Below, piece by piece: positions 31,861 to 39,260 of a stretch of 64,000 nucleotides of DNA (its first letter is position 1; the number at the start of each line of letters is the position of its first letter). The notes below the pieces were generated by a model. It was not told the origin of the DNA. It ran no database searches and saw only the letters and a program-made list of their open reading frames with translations. The translations under genes were made by a program, and so were the position numbers. Source of the stretch: a virus; IMG/VR virus record IMGVR_UViG_3300047494_000104, positions 1-64,000 of that record; one strand, given 5' to 3'.

Positions 31861-32595
31861 ATCCAAACTATGAAAACCACTTCCTTCTCCGAACGTTTCG
31901 ACCAGCAGCTCATTGAGCTTTCCGCCTTCGCGGGAGCGACTATTCAGCAGGGCGCGCAAATGCTCGGTCGGCATGATTTTGATTCCGACGACAAGAAAAA
32001 GGGCTCGAAGCTCCGTACGGCGGCCGACATCGGCGCGGCGGGCGCGGTTGGCGCGGGTGCCGGGGCGGTTGGAACCTATGTTCACGGCGTTCGCAAGTCG
32101 GGCGGTAACGCATCCGGCATGGACGCCATGCGGGTTGGCGCGCGTGATATTTCCAACAAGGTCGTCGGCGCGACCAAGGCCCCGATCAAGGCCGGCGGTG
32201 CAAAGCTCGGCAAGTTCCTCGGTAAGGCCGGGCGCACCGTCGCCAAGGCCGCGAAGAATCTCAGCGCGCTCGATCGCATCACCGAATTCACCCGCGAGGT
32301 CGAGCAGATCGTCAATTTCGAGACGATCGACAACGCCACGGCCAAGAAGCCCGTCAACAAGCAGCCCGCCAAGAGTCATAAATGGGCAACGGCAGTCGGC
32401 ATGGGCACTGCCGCCGGCGTTGGCGCCGCCGCCGGTCACTACGGCACCAAGCACTCGGCCCAGATCGCCAAGGCTGGAAAGAGCGGGGTGACCATGGCGA
32501 AGGCCGGCTACAAGACCGGCAAGAGCAAGATGGCGTCCGTCGGCAAGGGCGTCATGGGCGAGATGCGCAAGGTTGCCGGCAAGTTCAAGAAATAA
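31858..32595 (+). CDS. Lys-rich glycine-zipper protein 2
   Basis: A 245-aa basic protein of the same build as its upstream neighbour: IGAAGAVGAGAGAVGTYVHG near 60 and VGMGTAAGVGAAAGHYG near 180, set in Lys/Ala-rich sequence. LSALDRITEFTREVEQIVNF lies in the middle. Start could be 31858 or 31870 (MKTTSFSERF); neither has a Shine-Dalgarno. Confidence 0.6.
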   Translation: MIQTMKTTSFSERFDQQLIELSAFAGATIQQGAQMLGRHDFDSDDKKKGSKLRTAADIGAAGAVGAGAGAVGTYVHGVRKSGGNASGMDAMRVGARDISNKVVGATKAPIKAGGAKLGKFLGKAGRTVAKAAKNLSALDRITEFTREVEQIVNFETIDNATAKKPVNKQPAKSHKWATAVGMGTAAGVGAAAGHYGTKHSAQIAKAGKSGVTMAKAGYKTGKSKMASVGKGVMGEMRKVAGKFKK

Positions 32596-32600
32596 TCCCC

Positions 32601-33833
32601 ATGGCCAAGGAAGACACCGATTACAACCCGGCGATCCGCAAAGAGATCAAGGCTGACGCGGAAACCGGGCGCTCGTTCAAGAAGTGGAAGCACCGCGCGC
32701 AGGGTGCTGCCGTGGGAACTGCGATCGGAACTGTTGCCGGAGTTCTCGCGGGCCGCAAACTTCGCCGGGCTCTTTCCGCTGAAGAGGCGTTCGTCAGCTT
32801 CACGGTGCGCGACTCTCGATCAGGGAAGATCACGAATTTCGGCCACCGTGATATGGCCTCGATTTTGGGAGTAACTGAATTCAAGGACAAACAGCTTCGC
32901 GCGATTCAAAAAGAGGGATCCGACGATCTAAAGGCCAATGGAATTGGCGCTGGAATAGGTGCCGGCGTTGGACTATATGCAAGCCGCGGGCCCGGCAAAC
33001 AGCACATCAAGGAAAAAAAATTGGTCGCAGGTAAAGATGGAATACTTCACCCCAGGGTTCCTATCAAAGATACGCTTAAGGCTTGGGGGCCGCATATTAA
33101 GGCCAAAGGTCGAGCCGCGCTGATCGGCGCCTCTATAGGCGGACTCACGGGATCGGCGATCAGCGAACATCGGCGCAATAAAGCCGACCAACGCGTAGGA
33201 AGAAATATTCGGTACGGTCGAAACATGGCATCGATCCTCGGCACCACCAATCTTTCTGTCGGCGCCTTCCGCGAGATGGTCGAATCCGCCGAGAAGCTGA
33301 AGAAGCTCCACGTGAAAAAGTGGAAGGAGATGGACCCGAAAATGCGCGACGCAGAGCGCAAAGATCTCCGCATACATCGCCAAGCACTAAGCGACGTGGA
33401 AAACGCCTCCAGCGATTACCCGACCTACTATAGCTCGACCGAGCAGACGACCGATATGGACTGCGGAGTCGAGCGCCATCCTGGTGACCTCCCGATGGAT
33501 CCCGCGACGCTGAAGCGCAAGAAGCTGAATGCCGGCCAAACGGGCCCGCAATCGCCGCTCATGCCCCAGGATCCGATCAAGAAGATCACGAGCAGCAACG
33601 GCAAGATGCACTTCAGCGATCGACGCACGTTCTTCGCGGCCGACGCCAATGGTCGCCCGCATAGTTCCGCCGGCACCTTCCAGCCCGAAGTCGATGGTGT
33701 GACTTCGCAGCAGGTCCAGCGCGCGTACAATCCGAAGACCAGGCTGACCGGGATCACGCCCGGCAAGGGACTGGTCAAACGGCAGATCATGCGCCGCGCG
33801 CTCGCTCGAGTGGGTGCAACAACCGATCTCTGA
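32601..33833 (+). CDS. Lys-rich glycine-zipper protein 3
   Basis: A 410-aa basic protein with AAVGTAIGTVAGVLAGRKL (near 30), IGAGIGAGVGLYASRG (near 115) and ALIGASIGGLTGSAIS (near 175). A DMASILGVTEF / NMASILGTTNL motif occurs twice. The C-terminal part is less basic (TSSNGKMHFSDRRTFFAADA). Third in a row of related design between portal and protease. Confidence 0.6.
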   Translation: MAKEDTDYNPAIRKEIKADAETGRSFKKWKHRAQGAAVGTAIGTVAGVLAGRKLRRALSAEEAFVSFTVRDSRSGKITNFGHRDMASILGVTEFKDKQLRAIQKEGSDDLKANGIGAGIGAGVGLYASRGPGKQHIKEKKLVAGKDGILHPRVPIKDTLKAWGPHIKAKGRAALIGASIGGLTGSAISEHRRNKADQRVGRNIRYGRNMASILGTTNLSVGAFREMVESAEKLKKLHVKKWKEMDPKMRDAERKDLRIHRQALSDVENASSDYPTYYSSTEQTTDMDCGVERHPGDLPMDPATLKRKKLNAGQTGPQSPLMPQDPIKKITSSNGKMHFSDRRTFFAADANGRPHSSAGTFQPEVDGVTSQQVQRAYNPKTRLTGITPGKGLVKRQIMRRALARVGATTDL

Positions 33834-33834
33834 T

Positions 33835-33996
33835 ATGAAAATTACGGCGATGCTCGAGGTGAGGGACGAGCAAGGAATGGTTATCGCCGTCCGTTATTTC
33901 AGGGAAGACGGCACCTATGCCGACCACGGCGACATGCAGGCGCTCAAGTCCGCGATCGAGCTGTTCCGCGGCAAGCCTCTCCCCGACGAAGCGTAA
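33835..33996 (+). CDS. Small 53-aa protein before the protease
   Basis: Starts MKITAMLEVRDEQGMVIAVR; two strands, then a helix (DMQALKSAIELFRG). Begins one base after the upstream stop. No family recognised. Confidence 0.6.
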   Translation: MKITAMLEVRDEQGMVIAVRYFREDGTYADHGDMQALKSAIELFRGKPLPDEA

Positions 33997-33999
33997 TCG

Positions 34000-34005
34000 T
34001 TGACA
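34000..34005 (+). promoter_or_regulatory. TTGACA 13 nt before start 34019
   Basis: TTGACA immediately after the upstream stop, 13 nt before the protease ATG. Confidence 0.35.
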
Positions 34006-34018
34006 TGGCCGAAGGGTC

Positions 34019-35128
34019 ATGTCCACCAAGCTCACTTACTTCAGCCGCCTCACTCCCGAGCGCGTCGATAAAGAAAAAGGAATCATCACCGGCGTTTCGG
34101 TGATCACCGGCGGCGTGCAAGCCAAAGGCCACCCTTTGATTTGCGACGACCAAACTGTGCAGCAAATGTTCTCGGCGTGCGCCTCGAAGGGCCAGATCAA
34201 GACGAAGGCGAACCACAAGTCCGGAGTGAAAGAGGTCAATGGTTACCTCGCTGACTTCCGGGTTGTTCAAGGTCCCACCGGCGAGAAACTTTTGGCCGAT
34301 TGGCATTTACTTCACAAGGACCCGAACTACGAGCACACCCTCGAGATCGCCGAGCGCATGCCGGCCACCGTGGGCCTTTCCGCCTCGTTCACTTCGCCCA
34401 AGGGATTCGAAAAAGGTCAGACCACCCGCTTCGGGAAAGCGGCCCGCGTGAAGGAAGTCCTCTCTGTGGATTTCGTGACGGATCCAGCGGCCAATCCCGA
34501 CGGCCTATTTGAAATCGGCAACCAAGAAGTTGACACGTCAGAAAAGAATATGACCACCGAAGAGATGCTTGCTCAACTCCTGAAAAATCAGACTGAACTT
34601 TCGGCCGCCGTCGCAGGCATCCAGGAGTTCAACGAAAACCTCGTCGCCGAGCGCGAAGCCTATGAAGAGCAGGCCGAGCTCGAGCCCGAACAGGAAGAGC
34701 AGGAGGAAGAGGAGCAGGCCGAAGAGCAGGAGGAAGAGAATCCCATGCTCGCAGCCGCCCTCGCCCGCATCGAGCAGCTCGAGGCCCGCGTTGAGGCCGA
34801 AGAGCAGGAAGAGGTCGAGAATAAATACGAGATGGCCCTCGGCGTTCTTCGCGACCAGGTCACTCTCCTCGCCGCCCAGCGCGACGAAGCGATCGCCGAA
34901 CTCGAGTCCTACAAGACTCCCCGAGTCGCCACCTCTTCGGACGGAATGCGCCTGTTCTCCCGCGGCGCATCCGGCCAAACCGAATTTGAGCAACACGTCT
35001 CGGAAGCAGTCGCCAGCGGCAAGAAGCGCACCGATGCGATCCGCGAGTTCATCGCTCAATACCCCGATCTCTACGAGACGCACCTGAACTCCAAAGAGGC
35101 CGTCGGTTCCATCTCTCTGACCCGGTAA
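34019..35128 (+). CDS. Prohead protease fused to scaffold
   Basis: A 369-aa protein. Residues 1-165 match prohead serine proteases: GHPLICDDQTVQQMF, KTKANHKSGVKEVNGYLADF (His near 67), PATVGLSASF (Ser near 120) and VLSVDFVTDPAANPDGLF. From about 178 a coiled-coil, Glu-rich scaffold follows (YEEQAELEPEQEEQEEEEQA). A nested start at 34550 could make the scaffold alone, like lambda C/Nu3. Cleaves scaffold and capsid delta domain during maturation, by family analogy. Confidence 0.8.
   Translation: MSTKLTYFSRLTPERVDKEKGIITGVSVITGGVQAKGHPLICDDQTVQQMFSACASKGQIKTKANHKSGVKEVNGYLADFRVVQGPTGEKLLADWHLLHKDPNYEHTLEIAERMPATVGLSASFTSPKGFEKGQTTRFGKAARVKEVLSVDFVTDPAANPDGLFEIGNQEVDTSEKNMTTEEMLAQLLKNQTELSAAVAGIQEFNENLVAEREAYEEQAELEPEQEEQEEEEQAEEQEEENPMLAAALARIEQLEARVEAEEQEEVENKYEMALGVLRDQVTLLAAQRDEAIAELESYKTPRVATSSDGMRLFSRGASGQTEFEQHVSEAVASGKKRTDAIREFIAQYPDLYETHLNSKEAVGSISLTR
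34530..34535 (+). promoter_or_regulatory. TTGACA 14 nt before internal scaffold start 34550
   Basis: Inside the protease gene; the following ATG at 34550 is in frame and would begin MTTEEMLAQLLKNQ, the scaffold part. Leader resembles that of gene 26614. Confidence 0.4.
34550..35128 (+). CDS. Possible nested scaffold protein
   Basis: In-frame internal ATG at 34550 of the protease-scaffold gene, giving a 192-aa Glu-rich coiled-coil protein. Lambda-type heads make scaffold (Nu3) from an internal start of the protease gene. Support here is the domain boundary and the TTGACA-N14-ATG motif shared with other late genes. There is no strong Shine-Dalgarno. Confidence 0.4.
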   Translation: MTTEEMLAQLLKNQTELSAAVAGIQEFNENLVAEREAYEEQAELEPEQEEQEEEEQAEEQEEENPMLAAALARIEQLEARVEAEEQEEVENKYEMALGVLRDQVTLLAAQRDEAIAELESYKTPRVATSSDGMRLFSRGASGQTEFEQHVSEAVASGKKRTDAIREFIAQYPDLYETHLNSKEAVGSISLTR

Positions 35129-35159
35129 TCATCACCATCATCGAACACCTCCCAAAACC

Positions 35160-35561
35160 ATGAATCCGAATCGCGTTCTTTCCTTTCCCAACGGCTCCAC
35201 GGCCATGATCCTCGGCACCCGAGTCATCCTGGCCGTTCAGGGCGGCGTGCTGGTGACCGTTCCTGCCGGTACAGCCGCGGGCGCAATCGGCACGCTCGTT
35301 CGGGATGTTGCCGCTGGCGGCGCTCCGGCGGCCGGCACGGTGGCAAACGGCCTTGGCCAGTATTCGACGTCCGACGTTTTCTGCCCGGGCGCTCTTTCTT
35401 GGGGCGTGGCCGATGGCCCGATCACTGCGGGCGCCACGGTCTACGGCCAGATCAACGGCCAGATCACGGCAACCGTCACTGGGGCCGCGGTTGGTATTGC
35501 GACTCAAACCGCTGGCGCCGCCGGCGATCAAATCGAATTCCTCCACGGCACCTCGGACTAA
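35160..35561 (+). CDS. Head decoration protein-like
   Basis: A 133-aa Gly/Ala/Thr/Val-rich protein (AGTAAGAIGTLVRDVAAGGA, later ITAGATVYGQINGQITATV) lying between protease/scaffold and capsid, the usual place of lambda gpD. Probably trimeric capsid cement. Similar composition to 26614-27018. Confidence 0.65.
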   Translation: MNPNRVLSFPNGSTAMILGTRVILAVQGGVLVTVPAGTAAGAIGTLVRDVAAGGAPAAGTVANGLGQYSTSDVFCPGALSWGVADGPITAGATVYGQINGQITATVTGAAVGIATQTAGAAGDQIEFLHGTSD

Positions 35562-35595
35562 TCCCAGATTTCCATAACCCCAAAAAAATACATCC

Positions 35596-36567
35596 ATGTA
35601 CGAAAATTCAGCCGCTATCAGCCGTCCGGAAATCTCCGCATTTCTGGAAGAGGCATCTGACGACGCAGGACTAATCGCAGGAAAAGTCCTCCCGATCTAC
35701 ACCTCTTCGGCCCGCGCTGGGCGCTACCCGCGCATCCGCATCGCGGCTGGTGCGTTGATGAAGGCCGGCTCGACCCGCCGCGGCACCTCCGGCACCTATA
35801 ACGAAACGACTCGCTCGTTCGAGTGGGACACCTTCGACTGCCAGGACTACGGCCTCACGGAACGCGTCGACGACGTCGTTGCGCGCGAGATGTCCAACTT
35901 CTTCGACGCCGAGGTCTACACGGCCAAGTTCGTCAAGGAGAACATGGAGCTCGACTACGAGAACCGCGTGGCAGGCTTGGTGTTCAACCCGAACACCTTC
36001 ACCGTCACGAATTCCGCCGTGCCCTACACGAACGCGAATCTCGCGACCATCTCCTTCCCGACCGACTTGAACAACGCGATCGCCACGATGCGCTTGCGTC
36101 GGTATAAACCGAATTGCATGGTACTCAACAGGCTCGTATTCAACAGATTGCGCGCATCCACCCTGCTTCAAAATTACCTTTACGGTAACATCGGAGCGGG
36201 CACGCAGTATCGCCTCATCACGCCCGAGGATCTGGGGTCCGCGTTCGGAATTCCCAACGTCTTTATTGCCGATGCGGCCATCGATCCGACGCCCTTGGGT
36301 CGCGGGACTGCCTCTGTTCTCGCCAATCTGCAATTCGTTTGGTCCAGCGCCTACGTCGGACTGTTCAAAGTTGCGGGCGGTGATTTCAGTGCCGGCGGAA
36401 TGGGCCGTACCATTTCGTGGGGCGCTGATGTTCCTGGCGGACTTTTTGTTTCCGAGACTTTCCGGAACGAGGAACGCCGAGGGAATATTGTTCGCGTCAG
36501 GATGAACACAGCGGAGAAGATCATCGACACGAATGCCGGCTATCTTATCGGCACTCAGTACAGTTGA
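35596..36567 (+). CDS. Major capsid protein (HK97 fold, lambda gpE-like)
   Basis: A 323-aa capsid protein. A short N-terminal helical part is followed by VLPIYTSSARAGRYPRIRIA, a loop with TRRGTSGTYNE, YGLTERVDDVVAREMSNFFD, and the C-terminal SWGADVPGGLFVSETFRNEE with RVRMNTAEKIIDTNAGYLIG. These segments match phage major capsid proteins that lack the long delta domain because scaffold is separate. No Shine-Dalgarno is obvious. A strong terminator follows the stop. Confidence 0.9.
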   Translation: MYENSAAISRPEISAFLEEASDDAGLIAGKVLPIYTSSARAGRYPRIRIAAGALMKAGSTRRGTSGTYNETTRSFEWDTFDCQDYGLTERVDDVVAREMSNFFDAEVYTAKFVKENMELDYENRVAGLVFNPNTFTVTNSAVPYTNANLATISFPTDLNNAIATMRLRRYKPNCMVLNRLVFNRLRASTLLQNYLYGNIGAGTQYRLITPEDLGSAFGIPNVFIADAAIDPTPLGRGTASVLANLQFVWSSAYVGLFKVAGGDFSAGGMGRTISWGADVPGGLFVSETFRNEERRGNIVRVRMNTAEKIIDTNAGYLIGTQYS

Positions 36568-36595
36568 TCATCATAGGAATTTCTTAGTTGTCGTC

Positions 36596-36627
36596 AGCCC
36601 GCTAGGAGGATACTCTTAGCGGGCTTT
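36596..36627 (+). terminator. Intrinsic terminator after the capsid gene
   Basis: A 13-bp stem (AGCCCGCTAGGAG against CTCTTAGCGGGCT, one G-T pair) with a GATA loop and then TTTCC. It ends 29 bp after the capsid stop; AGGAGGA in the stem could also serve as ribosome binding site of the next gene when unfolded. Confidence 0.8.
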
Positions 36628-36630
36628 CCT

Positions 36631-37419
36631 ATGGACGTTTTTATCTATGCTCTCATCGATCCAATAAATGGCGACGTTCGATATATAGGGAAAACGATAG
36701 ATCTTAAAGTTAGGTTTCGCCTTCACCTCAACCAGACGTGGAAAAACATCCACAAAAACAACTGGATTAAAGCGCTTCTTGCGCAAGGCAAGGAACCCAT
36801 CATGGAGGTCATCGAAACGATCCCTAATTCCGACGACACCGACTGGCAAATCCGAGAGACTCATTGGATCCAATTTTATAGAGCGCTCGGATCACCTCTT
36901 ACCAATTTAGATACCGGCGGCATCGGAGGAAAGAAGCGCTCGGAAGAAACGAAGCTTAAAATCGGGTTGTCTCAAAAAGGCAAAAGACTGTCTGACCGGC
37001 ACATTCAATTTCTGAAGGAAAGGTCGATATCACCTGAAACGCGGATGAGGCTTAGCGCCGCAAACAAAGGGCGCTTAGTCTCTCTCGAATTAGCAGCCCT
37101 GCGTGGTGCAGCTCAGAAAGGGCTCAAGCGGTCGGATGAGTTCAAGGAAAAGCAGAGGTTGGCCGGGCTCAACCGTCGGCATTCGGCTGAAACGATCGCC
37201 AAAATGAAAGATCTCCACGCCAATCGAGATCCAGCCATTAATGCCAAAATTAGCGCGACTAAAACGGGCGTGAAAGACAGCCCGGAAACCCGGGAGAAGA
37301 AGCGGTTGATGCGCATCGGCAAGAAGCATTCGCCTGAGACCATTCAGAGAATGAGGGAGGCGGCCGCGCGGCGCAAGGCGTTGACAGCCTCCCAAGTGAG
37401 TGCAGAACCCGCTATCTGA
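36631..37419 (+). CDS. GIY-YIG homing endonuclease with NUMOD3 repeats
   Basis: A 262-aa protein with a GIY-YIG nuclease domain: IYALIDPINGDVRYIGKT at the N-terminus, Arg near 30, His and an E residue (QIRETHW) near 76. It continues with NUMOD3-like DNA-binding repeats (SEETKLKIGLSQKGK, SPETRMRLSAANKG, SAETIAKM, SPETREKKR, SPETIQRMREAA). This is the design of SegA/F-like free-standing homing endonucleases. It sits between the capsid terminator and the head-tail genes, AT-richer than its neighbours, and overlaps the next gene by 20 bp: a typical invader. Confidence 0.88.
   Translation: MDVFIYALIDPINGDVRYIGKTIDLKVRFRLHLNQTWKNIHKNNWIKALLAQGKEPIMEVIETIPNSDDTDWQIRETHWIQFYRALGSPLTNLDTGGIGGKKRSEETKLKIGLSQKGKRLSDRHIQFLKERSISPETRMRLSAANKGRLVSLELAALRGAAQKGLKRSDEFKEKQRLAGLNRRHSAETIAKMKDLHANRDPAINAKISATKTGVKDSPETREKKRLMRIGKKHSPETIQRMREAAARRKALTASQVSAEPAI
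37381..37386 (+). promoter_or_regulatory. TTGACA 13 nt before GTG 37400
   Basis: Within the 3' end of the endonuclease gene, 13 nt before the GTG of the next structural gene; it may supply expression past the capsid terminator. Confidence 0.4.
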
Positions 37420-37765
37420 CTTCGACCAAGGAATTTTAGAAGCTCAGCTCGACGGCGCCCTAGTGGAGATGCCGGACGAGATCACGATCAAGGGCATAAC
37501 GGTCCGGGCGGTGATCACGGAGCGGACCAATTCCAAGAGGAACATTCGGGGCGGCCAATCTTACGAGGTTAGCGCATCGGTCAACATCTTGCGGACTGAT
37601 TTTCTTGCGACCGGCGGGGATATTTCGGGCGGCGATCAGGTCACCTTTTCCGACGGTCTCGTGGGCAAGATCCGGCTGGTCGACGATTGCGCCGGGCCGG
37701 TGTTCACCCTGCGCATCGGTCCCATACTCGAAGGCTCGGCTGGTCCTGGTGGAGGTGAGTGGTGA
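37400..37765 (+). CDS. Head-tail joining protein-like
   Basis: A 121-aa protein (GTG start) with a helical start and a beta-rich body (VRAVITERTNSKRNIRGGQS, GDQVTFSDGLVGKIRLVDD). Small beta-barrel proteins at this point after the capsid gene are usually head-tail connectors (gpFII-like stopper). Assignment is by position and fold impression. Confidence 0.5.
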   Translation: MQNPLSDFDQGILEAQLDGALVEMPDEITIKGITVRAVITERTNSKRNIRGGQSYEVSASVNILRTDFLATGGDISGGDQVTFSDGLVGKIRLVDDCAGPVFTLRIGPILEGSAGPGGGEW

Positions 37766-38211
37766 CCGGAGCGCGTCGATCGATCGAGATAGTCCTCGCG
37801 GACGTCTTCGGTCAGTTCATCACGGACTTTAAGGTGCTGCCCGGGCGCAACGACGGGCAAGTCACGATGCCGTATTTTTCCGTGGTGGCGGAAGAGGTGC
37901 TGGAGCAGCCGCGCGGGTCCGGGGTTTACTTGGGCGTGATCAAATTCATCGTGGTGACGGACAGCAATACGCAGATCACCGCCGCCCAGGACGCGCGGAT
38001 CGGTGAATGCATGGAGCTGGTGCGGTCTCTATCTGATACGCTCTGCAATGCGAACACCTGCATTGCAGACGAGACGCTCAACCTGATCGTGGAGGGCATG
38101 GCGCAAATGTCCCAGTTCGTTGCCGATGAGGAACAGGCTTACGAGGATGAAGTGGAGCTGCGGGTCGGGTTTCGGCAGACGAACACGCCTCCTATTATCC
38201 CGCCCGGTTGA
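37762..38211 (+). CDS. Tail terminator/connector-like protein
   Basis: A 149-aa protein (GTG at 37762; GGAGG ends 6 bp upstream). Alternating helix/strand pattern with FKVLPGRNDGQVTMPYFSVV and LGVIKFIVVTDSNTQITAA, typical of the minor tail/tail-terminator group in siphophages. Its stop lies within a TTGACA. Positional assignment. Confidence 0.5.
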   Translation: MTGARRSIEIVLADVFGQFITDFKVLPGRNDGQVTMPYFSVVAEEVLEQPRGSGVYLGVIKFIVVTDSNTQITAAQDARIGECMELVRSLSDTLCNANTCIADETLNLIVEGMAQMSQFVADEEQAYEDEVELRVGFRQTNTPPIIPPG

Positions 38212-38213
38212 CA
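38208..38213 (+). promoter_or_regulatory. TTGACA 14 nt before start 38228
   Basis: Overlaps the upstream stop (TGA inside TTGACA) and precedes the tail tube-like gene by 14 nt. Confidence 0.35.
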
Positions 38214-38227
38214 TTCCTTAAAACAAC

Positions 38228-38569
38228 ATGGCAACATTCGTCCAACGCGGCGTACAGGATGCGGTTTTCGGCATCGTAACAGTCGTCAATTTCCTTTACC
38301 TCGAGCAGGTGGATGAAGATCTCTCGCCGGAGTTCATGGCAGAGATGGCCGACCAGAACGGCATTTGCGTGGGCAAGGTTTACGGGCCCACCAAGCCGAC
38401 CGCCTCGTTCCAGGGCACGCTCAAGGGTACGCCCGCGGTTGCCGGATCTGTTTTCACCTTTAACGGGCTCAACTACATCGTCGAGAAAGTTACGCGCGTG
38501 CAAAAGAACAAGGATTTTGTTAAGTCTTCGTTCGATGCGACTGCGTACCCCGGAATTCCGAATCCTTAA
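38228..38569 (+). CDS. Major tail (tube) protein-like
   Basis: A 113-aa beta-rich protein (GIVTVVNFLYLEQVDEDLSP, then KPTASFQGTLKGTPAVAGSV and FTFNGLNYIVEKVTRVQ). Size, beta content and the place before tail chaperone and tape measure suggest the tail tube. It is short for a tube protein, so a tail completion role is an alternative. Confidence 0.5.
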   Translation: MATFVQRGVQDAVFGIVTVVNFLYLEQVDEDLSPEFMAEMADQNGICVGKVYGPTKPTASFQGTLKGTPAVAGSVFTFNGLNYIVEKVTRVQKNKDFVKSSFDATAYPGIPNP

Positions 38570-38591
38570 CCTATGGAGGCGGTGAGCCTTC

Positions 38592-39260
38592 ATGGAAAAT
38601 AAGTATCTCAGCGAGGCTTGGGATAATAAGCCCGGTCGCAAGGTCTACGGCTTTCGCCTGAAGCCGTTTTGCTACTACTACCTGCACCTACTGCAGTCGA
38701 TCGATAGCCCGCTTTTGCATCCAGATCGGCCATTCAAGGCGTCGCATTTGCTCATAGGAGCGGAGATCTGTTCATCGCCTTGGAGTGAGGAAGGGTATAC
38801 GCTGGATCGGATTTTGAGTCCTGGGCAATTTCGCAGGCGTCGCAATCAGCTTCGAATCGCTACCTGCAATTTCTCAAACCAGATAGACGCGTGGCGCGAC
38901 TATTACGCGGACTTCTTAGTTGAGGCCAAAAAGTGGGAAGACTCGGGAGAGGAATACGACGACGAGGGCAACGTCGTTCGAAAGCACAAGGTCATGGGCA
39001 GGCTGGATCTCGACCGGGTCATGGCGTCCGCGACGGCGGTCATTGTTCCGTCGGGATGGGACGAGGAAAAGGTAATGATGATGCCGATCGGTCGAGCGTT
39101 CGGGTGGGCGGACTACTTCGCCATTCACGCTGGGAACGACAAGATCAAGTTCGTCACGGCCGTTGAAGAGGCGATCGAGGAAGCTTTCGAAAAGAAGATG
39201 GCCGAAGAGGAGCGTAAGCAGAAAGAAAAGGAGGCCAATGGCAACCCCACGACTAAGTAA
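38592..39260 (+). CDS. Tail assembly chaperone-like protein
   Basis: A 222-aa helical protein directly before the tape measure gene, where tail assembly chaperones lie. LKPFCYYYLHLLQSID and FGWADYFAIHAGND are notable. The C-terminus is a charged coiled coil (MAEEERKQKEKEAN). GGAGGCGGTGAG lies upstream. I saw no slippery sequence for the usual -1 frameshift. Confidence 0.5.
   Translation: MENKYLSEAWDNKPGRKVYGFRLKPFCYYYLHLLQSIDSPLLHPDRPFKASHLLIGAEICSSPWSEEGYTLDRILSPGQFRRRRNQLRIATCNFSNQIDAWRDYYADFLVEAKKWEDSGEEYDDEGNVVRKHKVMGRLDLDRVMASATAVIVPSGWDEEKVMMMPIGRAFGWADYFAIHAGNDKIKFVTAVEEAIEEAFEKKMAEEERKQKEKEANGNPTTK

Noticed and set aside
39163-39237. Upstream extension of the tape measure frame (Arg/Lys-rich)
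   Set aside because: Lies entirely inside the chaperone gene; GGAGG directly before ATG 39238 marks the real start.
38592-39260. Programmed frameshift in the tail chaperone gene
   Set aside because: No slippery heptamer of the XXXYYYZ type seen before the tape measure start, and the alternative frame runs directly into the tape measure gene.
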